In this document: piece after piece, positions 37,241 to 46,699 of the stretch
Numbering within the stretch: the stretch's first letter is position 1
How the letters are laid out: each line of letters starts with the position of its first letter
Source: Amaurobius ferox
Lineage: Eukaryota > Arthropoda > Arachnida > Araneae > Amaurobiidae
NCBI GenBank assembly: GCA_951213105.1
Contig: OX578140.1
Location: forward strand, 117,907,653 to 117,971,652
Direction: 5' to 3'
DNA: 64,000 nucleotides
Made by a program: the position numbers and the translations under genes
The notes under the pieces: model-generated
Seen by the model: only the letters and a program-made list of their open reading frames with translations
Told to the model about the DNA's origin: nothing
Database searches by the model: none

Positions 37241-37736
37241 GTCCAAAATCACGATTGTGAGAAATGTTATCAAATTAGAGATTACTATAGTTTTAGTTTT
37301 TTTTTTATCTATTTTGCCCTAAGCTACTTCATTAGCCAGATCAAAAGCAGAAAAGAAAAATGAAAAGTATCCCCTTTCGGAGAATTCCATGAAAACTGGT
37401 AATAAGTCAGACAAAAATAAAGATTTTTTCACCATATCCAATCCTACATTATTATGTTACTAAGATATGGAATTTATTGTATTTTAAAATATTTTAGAGA
37501 AATCTTCAGGTATTGAGTGGCAACACTGGTTTAAACATGGCTATCCTAAGGTATTGACCATGTGTTTCTAATGGTACATTTTTCAAGCTCATTTTAGGTA
37601 CAATAATTTCATTATGATCAGCTTACTCTGCAAAGTATAAAAAAGTAAGTATATGTTCTTTTAATTTTCCCTATTTAAAAGTGGTTTCTATAAAATAGGA
37701 TCAGGGAACAAATGTTTAAATTATTAAAATCTAAGT

Positions 37737-37932
37737 GTCCCACACGTGACAGGAAATAGATTATTTTTAGCCTTGAAACTCAATAAATAATTTTTTAACT
37801 TTCATTTTTTTTATTTCCAAACGGGAATTGCTAATTGGCACTTAGATTTTATATTGAATAGATTTAGTTTTCACCCGGAAAAATATTATTACAGTTTACT
37901 TTTTGTCCCACACGTGACGTCACGTGTGGAAC
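37737..37932 (+). repeat. Left cluster of GTCCCACACGTGAC motifs
   Basis: Exact copies lie at 37737-37750 and 37905-37918. The second is followed directly by an inverted copy with one mismatch (37919-37932), making a 28-bp palindromic dimer. E-box CACGTG is at the centre of each. Other copies lie to the right of the transposase-like ORF. Confidence 0.9.
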
Positions 37933-38254
37933 AAACACACAACAGATTTGCTTATCCTACACAAACTTGAAAGCATAACCTAATTGAATAACACAGTTTT
38001 TTTATTTTTGGCCTCTGTAAGTTAACTAAGTATTATATAAAATTAACTTAGTTTTCAGATTGTTTGAAGTTGGATTTTCTTTTACTTAAATTTTGCACAC
38101 ATTTTTTTTTACTGGCTAACATTGCAGAACATTTATAGCAGACGATTTTTAGTTAGTTAAAAATTAACATGAAAATGGCAAAGCTTCTTATTTCGGAATG
38201 TAGGTTTTATGAGTTTTTCTTAGAATTTTTTGTTCTTTCTATAGACCAGTAAAG

Positions 38255-40264
38255 ATGGATTGTTCAGACTTAAAAAACGAGATGGGCGTTGTGAGATCAA
38301 CAAGTGCATCCAGAATGAAGGAAATGCGGAAACGAAAGCAAGAAGAAAATCCAAACTTCTAGACTGAAGAAAATAAGCGAATCTGTAAGCTAAGATGTCA
38401 GAAAAAGAAACGAATGAGTGAAGTGGAAAAGCAGGAATTAAAAAGGTACGAACGAGATAGGAAGAGAATTCAGAGAGCTAAGAAGAAAAAAATGGAAAAC
38501 ACTGATACAGCTTCAGTTTCTGCTGAATCCCCTTACAGGTGTTCACAAACTTATAGTAAGGCAGTATTAAAAACAATCAGATCACTTCCAAAGTCACCAC
38601 GGAAACGAGCCGTTGTTGTGAGTGGATTAACAAAAAAAGTTGGTTTATGTTTAGAAAGCAAGATGGAGGGAAATATGACAAAGCATGATAGTAAAGACTA
38701 TTCTAAAGTAATGAATTTCTTCTTCAGACCTGGTATAGTATATACATGTCCAGGAATGAACGATAGTATATGTGTTTGGGAAGAGGGGAAAAAGAAAACT
38801 CTCCAGAAGCACTACCTAACAATGTTTTTGAAAGAGGCTTTTTGTTTATTCAAGGAGGAAAACCCTGAATTTGACATGGGTTTCTCTAAATTCTGCAGCC
38901 TTAGACCCAAAAATGTTCTGCTCTTGAAAGATACACCATCAGAGCAGTGCAAATGTAAACTTCATGAAAATTTTGTGATAAAACTCAAATCTTTGAATTA
39001 TCAGTATTCAAATAAATTTTGGGAAGATTGCATTTGTGATACAAGTCTTGACTCTGTGTGCTGGAGAAATGAGTGTCTTAGATGTCAGAATGGAAAGCTT
39101 TTGATCATGCCTAGTGATCCAGCTAAAAAGCTGATTTGGAAAATATGGGACAAGGTTGAAGATCGAGTGCAATTATTAACAAAAGAAAATTGTGCTGGTG
39201 ATCTTTATGAAAAAATGATTGAAGATTTGCCTTCTATGATGAAGCATGTCAATATTAAAAGAAGTCAGCATTCAGAATTTGAAAAGGATAAAAAAGATTC
39301 ACATGTAAGGGTTCTCCAAGTTGATTTTGCAATGTCTTTTTCGTGCCAGTATCAAAATGAGGTTCAAAGTGCCCTTTGGAGCAGAGCAAGTGTTTTGCTG
39401 TTTACTGCAGCTAAGTTTTTTCAAAGTCAGTGTCAAACATATGTTATTTGCTCCGACACTGCGAGTAAGAACAAAGACACGGTGTTTGCATGTATGGAAT
39501 TATTATATGATGAGATCATTAAAAATGAGAATCCTCAAAATATTCCCCTGGAAGAAGTTATTTGGAGTGATGGACCATCTTCAGAGTTCAAGAATAAATA
39601 CATGGTCAAACTCCTGGAATTACTATCCAAAAAATATAATCGGAATTTTTCTTGGAAATACTTTGCCACGTCACACGGAAAGGGTGTTGTTGATGGTGTA
39701 GGGGGTAATATCAAGCGTCTTGTCCGACAAAAGATGATGGCACAAGGTGGACCAGTCATTCAGTCAGCAAAAGACTTTGCTGCAGTAGCATCCACACTGG
39801 TGAAAAGTACTAAGGTCCTTTTCATGGCAGAGGAACACATAAAAAATGAAATCGAAATGAAAAAGCCATGGGAAAATGTGCGTACCATTTCTGGAATAAT
39901 GCAGTTCCATATTGTATGTTGGAGAAATGAAAAAGTCTTGTGCAAGATAAAAGCAAATGAGTCAGAAGAATTCATCCCCATCAATCAAAGGAAATTTTGT
40001 GATAAAAATATTAATCTTTGTCAAGGAGACTGGGTTGTAGTTTCTTTTGAAGCGAAAACTTACCCAGGAGAAATAATAAATATTCACAGTGCAGATCAAA
40101 TTCAAATATCGGTTATGCATGAAGCAAAAGGTACATCAGGGATGTATAAATGGCCAATCCCTGTTGACTGTATCATTTACAGGAAGACTGAAATTATTAA
40201 AAAAATTACTGCTCCCATAGTTGTCAACAATCATGGCCAGTTTAAGTTCAATGATGAAATTTAA
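38255..40264 (+). CDS. DDE-type transposase-like protein, unclassified family (616-codon ORF from 38414)
   Basis: The long ORF 38414-40264 encodes 616 residues. An in-frame upstream ATG at 38255 gives a matching basic leader (MKEMRKRKQEENP) broken by TAG at 38360-38362; 38236-38245 resembles a 3' splice site. Residues 1-30 are highly basic. Residues 179-224 form a Cys-rich region (CKCKLHENF, CICD, CLRC). A probable RNase H-like core follows, with LQVDFAMSFSCQYQNEVQSA (Asp304), VIWSDGPSSEFKNKY (Asp386) and TSHGKGVVDGVGGNIKRL (Asp427). Residues 535-585 look like a small SH3/Tudor-like fold (GDWVVVSFEAKTYPGEI, KWPIP). I recognise this architecture from multicopy transposase-like proteins in invertebrates but cannot name the superfamily. 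GC and codon use are richer than the flanks, which suggests recent activity. Flanking repeated motifs may be its binding sites. Confidence 0.78.
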
Positions 40265-40554
40265 TTTGTTTAACTCTTTAAAAAATATCTTATTAGCTGC
40301 TTCATATATTTTGACTATATTTATCTAGAATTAGATAAACAACATTTTTGTATTTTCTTAAATTGTAATATAAATTTATAATTTTGTAATAAATATTGCT
40401 TAATTTTTTTTTTTCATTGTTGTGTTTATATTAATTATCAAAATTAGTTGAACTATCCTACAAATTGTTCTAAGCATTCCAAATTCTATTAAATTAAAGT
40501 TATTAATGTCTTAAAATAGGCTACAAATAATCGTAAAAACCAGGTTTTCCTATT

Positions 40555-40602
40555 GTCACGTACGGGACATTGCACAATTTATACAAGTGTCCCACACGTG
40601 AC
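40555..40602. repeat. Right-side GTCCCACACGTGAC motifs, first pair
   Basis: An inverted variant GTCACGTACGGGAC (40555-40568) and an exact direct copy (40589-40602) lie about 290 bases after the transposase-like stop codon. Confidence 0.88.
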
Positions 40603-40644
40603 CTTCTATTAAAAGTTTAAAAGAAGGTTTACCAAAGTAATAAC

Positions 40645-41173
40645 AGTACTTACGTATTATCGCAACCATGACAAAACGTAATTGATGTATCGTCCAATAA
40701 AGGTCCCGATCGATTCCAAGGACAACATGCAACAAAGTGATCTGTATGAGGACCCACGTTCGAGCGGGCTCGAACTGGTTGGGGGACGTAAGCACCGCTG
40801 GGACTGTGTCGTCAGACAGGCCGGCTTCGCCGGACCAAGTCACAGAGCATACTAGACTCGCTTCTGGGTTTTTCTCAAGCAGTTCGACGTGGGTCCTCAT
40901 ACAGATCACTTGGCTGCATGTTGTCACGGTCCTTGCGCCGTGCGACGGTCCCAGAAGCGAGTCTAGTATGCTCTGTGACTTGGTCCGGCGAAGCCGGCCT
41001 GTCTGACGACACAGTCCCAGCGGTGCGTACGTCCCCCAACCAGTTCGAGCCCGCTCGAACGTGGGTCCTCATACAGATCACTTTGTTGCATGTTGTCCTT
41101 GGAATCGATCGGGACCTTTATTGGACGATACATCAATTACGTTTTGTCATGGTTGCAATAATACGTAAGTACC
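40645..41173. mobile_element. Palindromic fold-back element, Merlin-like ends
   Basis: Two arms of about 224 bases (40645-40868 and 40949-41173) are near-perfect inverted copies around an 80-base centre that contains a third, inverted piece of the arm. An 8-bp target duplication GTAATAAC flanks it (40637-40644 and 41174-41181). The right terminus read inward, GGTACTTACG...TTAT-G-AACCATG, resembles the Merlin element at 42.1 kb. It is much more GC-rich than the surroundings. Any ORFs inside are mirror-image shadows. Confidence 0.9.
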
Positions 41174-41324
41174 GTAATAACTTCTGGAAAATAATGAAAG
41201 CAAGTACATACTGTGTAAAAAAGTCCATATTTTAAGAAAACAAATAAGTTATCGTAATATTTTTTTTCAGTTAGCTGAATTTTCATGATAATTTAAAAGA
41301 AACAAATTTTGTTAATTTAGCTCT

Positions 41325-41518
41325 GTCCCACACGTGACACTTACATAAACCATAACCCCTGACAGATTTCAGTATTTACCATCAAGAAATTAGTCTTAAA
41401 AAATACAGAAAAATATATATTTTCATGAAATCATGTCAATTTTATATAGACACAAACCCCTTTACAGTCACAGTATAATTATTTACTAAAAAGCATGTGC
41501 AAATGTCCCACACGTGAC
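41325..41518 (+). repeat. Right-side GTCCCACACGTGAC motifs, second pair
   Basis: Exact direct copies at 41325-41338 and 41505-41518, 180 bases apart. With the left cluster this makes five exact and two variant copies in 3.8 kb. Confidence 0.92.
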
Positions 41519-42074
41519 AGTGGAATCCTCCTTTCACCTCTCCTGATAGAAAAAATCTGATGTGGCCTTAATCAAATGCTACATGTTCCTACATTAAAAA
41601 CAATGTTTCAATTGTGCTTTCAATTTTGTTTGTTTAAAGTCTACCATAGACGTAGAGGTTTTTGACAGATTAACCAGATTAAAACATAGTTTAAACATAT
41701 ACCATGTCAAAAACTGGTTTTTAAATGATGAAACCCAACCCTGTATTAAAATTATATTTATATATTTCAATCTCTTTCAGTCTCAATAATTTTTTTGTCC
41801 AGATCATTAACTACAAACATAACCCTATATATTATAGATATATTGTAGAACCCTATATATTGTAGATATTTTTGGATTGCAGTATGAAATGTGTTCCGTT
41901 ACATAAAGGTTAGTTCTTTTATTTATTCGTCCCGTGTTTTGAAATTGCCTTTTGTATTTTCACATGTTTTTAAAATGGTTCTCCTAAGTATTGATTTTTC
42001 TTAAATTTCGTTAAAGTACAATCTTTTTTCTAAGTATCGTGTTTTCTTAAATTTTGTTAAAGAACAATCTTTTT

Positions 42075-42837
42075 GGTACTTATCCGTTATAGGAACCATG
42101 GGTTACGAACTACTTTTCCGAGTGATCGCTAACATGAACATTGGCGATATAATCCGATACGAGAAATTCACTACAAACACGATTACAATTTAATATATAA
42201 TGGGGTTTGATCAACTTTCCTAACAAAAAAAATATTGTGTTACATTAAAATTGGTGGCGGTCAAAACTCAGCTAACATGAAGCCAAACAAGGCAACACGT
42301 AGCGACCATGCCAAATTCTGGTTTATACCGGTTGATGTTGATATTATAAATAGGTGGCACTGTTTTTATATTTTGTGGCTTACACTGGCTTTCAACATTT
42401 GAAAGTAAATCATCGGTATAACTTCGTGGATCTTGAAACCAGGATTCATACGCAGACCAGAGACTCTGGGGATCCATGAAATGGCATAACAAAAAGCATA
42501 GAGGCACTGCGAGACAGCACTTGGACTCATATCTCGCAGAATTTATGTGGCGAAGCGTTACCAGTAATGAGAAATTTAATGACATTTTACCGACAATAGC
42601 TGAGTTTGGGCCACCACAAATTTCAATGAAACACAATATTTTTTGTTAAGTAAAGTTGATCAAACTCCATTATATATTAAATTGTAATCATTATGATTGT
42701 AGTGAATTTCTCGAATCGGATTATATTGCCAACATTCGTGTTGGCGACAACTTGGAAAAGTAGTTGCAGGGACTATGAGTTACCGACAACTTGGAAAAGT
42801 AGTCGGTAACTCATAGTCCCTGTAACTGATAAGTACC
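42075..42837 (+). mobile_element. Merlin DNA transposon, internally deleted
   Basis: It starts GGTACTTATC and ends GATAAGTACC, with an 8-bp target duplication ATCTTTTT (42067-42074 and 42838-42845). Inverted ends are about 197 bases on the left and about 248 on the right, the right one enlarged by an internal duplication of the ACTACTTTTCCAAGTTGTCG segment. The middle holds a transposase fragment. An 8-9-bp duplication is usual for Merlin. Confidence 0.9.
42355..42655 (+). pseudogene. Merlin (ISXO2/IS1595-like) transposase fragment
   Basis: The + strand reads GFQHLKVNHRYNFVDLETR, then HTQT, then after a frameshift near 42455 LWGSMKWHNKKHRGTARQ and HLDSYLAEFMWR. These are the typical C-terminal core motifs (VNHS-NFVDP-TG-HTQ, YL-EFMW) of ISXO2-like transposases, which define Merlin elements. 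The N-terminal part and the first catalytic Asp are missing. The C-terminal codons run into the right terminal repeat. Confidence 0.85.
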
Positions 42838-43439
42838 ATCTTTTTTCTAGTATCGGGTTTTCTTAAATTTTGTTAAAGTACAATCTTTTTTCTAAGTTCT
42901 GTTTTTTTCTTAAATCTAGTTAAAGTCCAATTTTTTTCTAAGTATCATTTTTTCTTAAATTTAGTTAAAGTACAATCATTACTTTAAATGTTATAAGTTT
43001 TTGATATTGATTTAAAATCAAAAAATATTTTAAGTATCGAGTGTTTCAATATGATTTCTAAAATATTAAAAGTTTATTATTCTGCCATTATGCAATATTT
43101 TTATAATGCACAAAAATTGTATTTTGTAATCTTTTTATTATTCACTTTTATTCAAATTGAATTGCACTATCATTTGTCAAAATTCCAGTTCATAAAACTA
43201 CAGAATACGTCACTGGTAGGAGGAGCCTATTTTAAAACACGGAAATATATACATTACTTGAGTACGGAGGAGTCAATTTCAAAACACGAAGAAACGTGCC
43301 AACTTGGTGCAATTTTGTACTTAAAAAGAGTGGTGGTCTATACTACCGATTTACTGAAATTAAAAAACAAATAAAAACAATAGTAATATCTAATATTTGA
43401 TAATATTCCTCATAGTCACAATTTCAGATTGCACTCTTT

Positions 43440-43540
43440 CCGGTTTCCTTTTGCATTTCCAAATTGGAATGACAAAAACTTTAAAGAGCTTTTAGGGAGA
43501 TTCTAGCAAAAATAGAGTTTTAAGGTCTCTTAAGACAAAA
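43440..43540 (-). repeat. Inverted repeat, right arm (pairs with 37150-37240)
   Basis: Reverse complement similarity to the left arm, including AATTGGAATGACAAAAA. Confidence 0.65.
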
Positions 43541-43549
43541 TACAAATTT

Positions 43550-44110
43550 AAGGAGCTCTGAATGACTGTACAAACTCTGTTTCGTTGATATGCCTTTTAA
43601 ATCCACAGACAACCACAAATGTTTGCAAGTGCATAATTATCATCTTAGTCAACATCCTAATGCAAAACAAAAGTTGAACATGAAGGTCAAGTAACTTAGC
43701 TTTGCTAAATTTACAGTATTATAGCACTATCTAGTGTTATTTAAAATATTTTATAAAGCATTCCACTTATATGCAATGGTGGATCGAGAAAGGAGAAATT
43801 GCTCTAATTACATGTACACTATACTTGTCATGAATGGGTTAATCAGAAAAGCCTTTTTATAAATTAAAGATGTATTCCAATAATATTTGGCATTATAAGA
43901 GACTTGGTGTCAAAATTTGTGATTGTGCCAAATTCTGGGGATTAGGACCATTAAAAAAAATTGAAATTATCAAAATACACTAACAATTTATAAATATATA
44001 TTTTTATATTCAATTGCAGTTATACAAGCAGTATTAATCTAAATATAAAACAGCATTTGTTTGATCAACTGTAACAAATTCTACATATGATAAAAGATAA
44101 TTGACTTCTA
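43550..44110. other. Intergenic/3' flank of COG8
   Basis: AT-rich sequence. No confident polyadenylation signal for COG8 was singled out. Confidence 0.5.
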
Positions 44111-46108
44111 TCATTTAACAGATGTATCTGATTTTTCATCATTTTCTTCCAAATTGAAAGATGATTCATTTGTTTTGATAAGAGTGGATGGTAAAGCTGC
44201 ATTTATATTTTCTGAGTTTGCTTCTGCTATAGTTACTTCAGCTAAATTGTCTATTTGCACAGAAATTAAATCTAATTCATTATTTTCTTCAGAAATTCCA
44301 TCATTAATTTTTGATGAATTTCCTTCTTTGTTGTTATTGCAAGCTTTAATATCACTCTCTAATTCAATACATTGCACTTTGTCATTCAGATTTACATCTG
44401 AAGAACCTAGAGTAGTAGAAAGCAACACATTTTCTTGAACATTATCACTAGATTTGAAAGTCATGATTAATCCCACATCACTCTCATCATCATCTTTAGA
44501 AGGCAATATAATTTCAAGTGGTTTTATGATTGCATTAATATTTAATTTACACAAATGATCAAATTTTTTAAATTCCATTGATGTAATTCCCAACACTTGA
44601 GAAATATCATCTGGTGGAAATAACAGGGATAAACACTTATTAAAATGAGGCACTAGTTCAGAAGATAACAAAAAGCAAAATCGTATAAAATGTTCATTTT
44701 CTTGTTCATTCATTGTATGTTTTCGACGGTAATATGAATCAACTAATGATCTGACTAACCTGTGTAATGATTCCGTTAATATTTTTATCACATCTGATGA
44801 CATAGAAAATGAACAACAAAGCTTTAAATCATTTAATGCATTTAAGACATCATTACAATACTGTGCTAATGGATGAAAATCCAATAAGCTATTTGGTGGT
44901 TGTAAAGAATCTTCCGAGAAATTAGGCACTAGTAATGCTGTATTGGTATATGAAGAATAAATATAAATTTTTATTGTATTTTCAAATTTATGAGTAGCCA
45001 ATTCCAGTTCAGATTTAAATTTGTTAAACATTGCATTTTGGAATATAGGAATAAGGAGAGGTCTAAAATCAATGTTAACTCGGCTGAAGGATAAGCCAAA
45101 GTACATACACTGTGCAAATACAGAATCAATCCTACCACCCAAGTTGGATGAAATATCACTTTCTAAAGTATGCAAAAACCAAGATATCTTCATAGTCATC
45201 CAACTATGAAATATTGCACAATTGCTTTTTGAGTGATCATGGACTAATAACATTGGATCATCATCAGAAAAAATGGCACGATACTGAGTAATTATATCAA
45301 ATAAATGAATCCTGCTAGTTTCAATCACTTTAATTACATGTTGATATGAGTCACTATGGTCAATATCATTTATAACTTTCTTAAACCATGAATCTCTGGC
45401 TTGTAAAAATTTAATACGCAATTCTGTTTCATTAAAAACATCCATTCTTCTCAAATATCCAACAATTTTTAAACATTCAGGAAGCTGAATATTAGTTTGT
45501 AGTTTTGCCAACAGCTGAGTTAACATAGTATTCACAGATGCTTGTATATCAGAAATAATGCTTTTTATGAGCGGTATATCAACATGCTTTCTCTCTAATC
45601 TTTTCACATAAGCTGATAATTCTAGCGCTTCATCATAATAGCCTGCTTTTACGTAATTATCCATTAATTGGGGCATTTCTAAAAATTCTAGGAGTTGTTG
45701 ATGCTTAGCTAGAGTTAACGAAGCCTGCTTCCACCTAGCATTAATCTGTTGTGCTTCTTTTCCAAATTCACCACATTTTTGTTTAAATTCTGGTAATTTA
45801 TTTACAACAGAATCTAATCTTGACTCTATTATATTGAAATCTTGGAAAATTTTTTGAGAACATTCTGCAGCTTGAATGAAAGTCTTATAATTATGAAAAG
45901 CAAGATCTTGAGTTTGTTCCAAAACTGATATCTTTTCTTCCGCAAGCCGGTCTGGCTCTTGTACTAATCGATGAAGTCCAAGAGCCCCCAAATCAGAAAG
46001 ATACACCAAAACATCAGGATTATCTTTCCAAATTTCTTGAAACGATTCCGACAACACGCGCAGGACTTCTTCATAATCTGTTATGATACTACGATCTTCT
46101 GAAGACAT
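44111..46108 (-). CDS. COG8: Conserved oligomeric Golgi complex subunit 8
   Basis: The 665-residue protein is COG8 (Dor1 family), part of lobe B of the COG tether that guides retrograde vesicles to Golgi membranes and so supports glycosylation. Conserved stretches in order are EPDRLAEE, DLAFHNYKTFI (about residues 88-98), LEMPQLMDNYVKAGYYDEAL, LSAYVKRLERK, LRRMDVFNETELRIKFLQAR, IHLFDIITQYRAIFSDDDP, GGRIDSVFAQCMYFGLSFSR, FNKCLSLLFPP (C-terminal half) and INAIIKPLEIILP. The last 100 residues are acidic, Ser/Asn-rich and probably disordered; family members also vary there (human COG8 is about 610 residues). The ORF is uninterrupted from ATG to TGA although GTF2H3 here has many long introns, so it is intronless in its coding part. 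No stop or frameshift is present, so it is not a processed pseudogene by decay. The start fits the family N-terminus. Confidence 0.97.
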   Translation of the reverse strand: MSSEDRSIITDYEEVLRVLSESFQEIWKDNPDVLVYLSDLGALGLHRLVQEPDRLAEEKISVLEQTQDLAFHNYKTFIQAAECSQKIFQDFNIIESRLDSVVNKLPEFKQKCGEFGKEAQQINARWKQASLTLAKHQQLLEFLEMPQLMDNYVKAGYYDEALELSAYVKRLERKHVDIPLIKSIISDIQASVNTMLTQLLAKLQTNIQLPECLKIVGYLRRMDVFNETELRIKFLQARDSWFKKVINDIDHSDSYQHVIKVIETSRIHLFDIITQYRAIFSDDDPMLLVHDHSKSNCAIFHSWMTMKISWFLHTLESDISSNLGGRIDSVFAQCMYFGLSFSRVNIDFRPLLIPIFQNAMFNKFKSELELATHKFENTIKIYIYSSYTNTALLVPNFSEDSLQPPNSLLDFHPLAQYCNDVLNALNDLKLCCSFSMSSDVIKILTESLHRLVRSLVDSYYRRKHTMNEQENEHFIRFCFLLSSELVPHFNKCLSLLFPPDDISQVLGITSMEFKKFDHLCKLNINAIIKPLEIILPSKDDDESDVGLIMTFKSSDNVQENVLLSTTLGSSDVNLNDKVQCIELESDIKACNNNKEGNSSKINDGISEENNELDLISVQIDNLAEVTIAEANSENINAALPSTLIKTNESSFNLEENDEKSDTSVK

Positions 46109-46640
46109 TATAGATATTTAAAGCCAAATTTTCAATCTAAAATTAAATTAATACATAAGCGATATAACACATGACACTTTACAACAAATGATCAAAATTA
46201 ATATCATAGGACACGTCAAAATAATTAAATATCAACATGATGACATGACATATCGGACAGAAAGGGGGAAGAATCCGACTTAAAATTCGAATATAGGATT
46301 CTTATATCGAATTTCTTGAAAATTAATAAATTGGAATTTGGGTAATTTTGAAGTTAATAAATGAAGAATATTATACCGTTCAATTAAAATTACATAAAAA
46401 TTCATTATTAATATACAATCTACTACTCATGTGATGAAAGTTATAGTAGGAATTGAAACAATCACAGTCACTGTTGCCGACTGAGAACGTTCTTAAGAGT
46501 CACAATACTATAATATTAGTCTGTAATAAGAGTCATCCTAGATTTTCCTCCCACTAGACCATGAAGACTAGAGAGACTATCTAGTCTTCATGCACGCATG
46601 TTCCGAAAACGTACCCGCTAAACCCCCTGCTGTGAGGCCG
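46109..46640 (-). other. COG8 upstream region
   Basis: AT-rich 5' flank of COG8. A 12-bp perfect inverted pair, CATGAAGACTAG / CTAGTCTTCATG (about 46560-46592), could form a hairpin next to the promoter-like cluster. Confidence 0.55.
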
Positions 46641-46650
46641 ATTCTTCACT

Positions 46651-46684
46651 ATTGGCTAAGTTAAATGACGTCATGGGCGGAGCC
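46651..46684. promoter_or_regulatory. CCAAT / CRE / GC-box cluster
   Basis: ATTGG (46651-46655, a reverse CCAAT box), TGACGTCA (46666-46673, a perfect CRE) and GGGCGG (46675-46680, GC box) occur within 34 bases in otherwise AT-rich DNA. The cluster lies about 0.55 kb upstream of COG8 and may be its promoter, or a bidirectional one. No + strand gene was found beyond it. Confidence 0.55.
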
Positions 46685-46699
46685 TAGTATCTTCGAGAT

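Larger units (their letters stand above)
41970..42985. repeat. Tandem array of about 48-bp units split by the Merlin insertion
   Basis: Units of TTTTCTTAAATTT-GTTAAAG followed by TACAATCTTTTTTCTAAGT occur twice before 42075 and about three times after 42837. The Merlin target duplication lies inside a unit. Confidence 0.87.

Noticed and set aside
37905..37932. Ordinary host E-box regulatory site
   Set aside because: A 14-bp motif repeated seven times around one transposase-like ORF is better explained as element-linked, though E-box binding cannot be excluded.
40556..41235. Overlapping ORFs on both strands (123, 89, 68 and 105 codons)
   Set aside because: They are mirror images produced by the palindromic element and show no protein family features.
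42268..42636. 122-codon minus-strand ORF inside the Merlin element
   Set aside because: The + strand of the same bases carries clear ISXO2-like transposase motifs; the minus ORF is its shadow.
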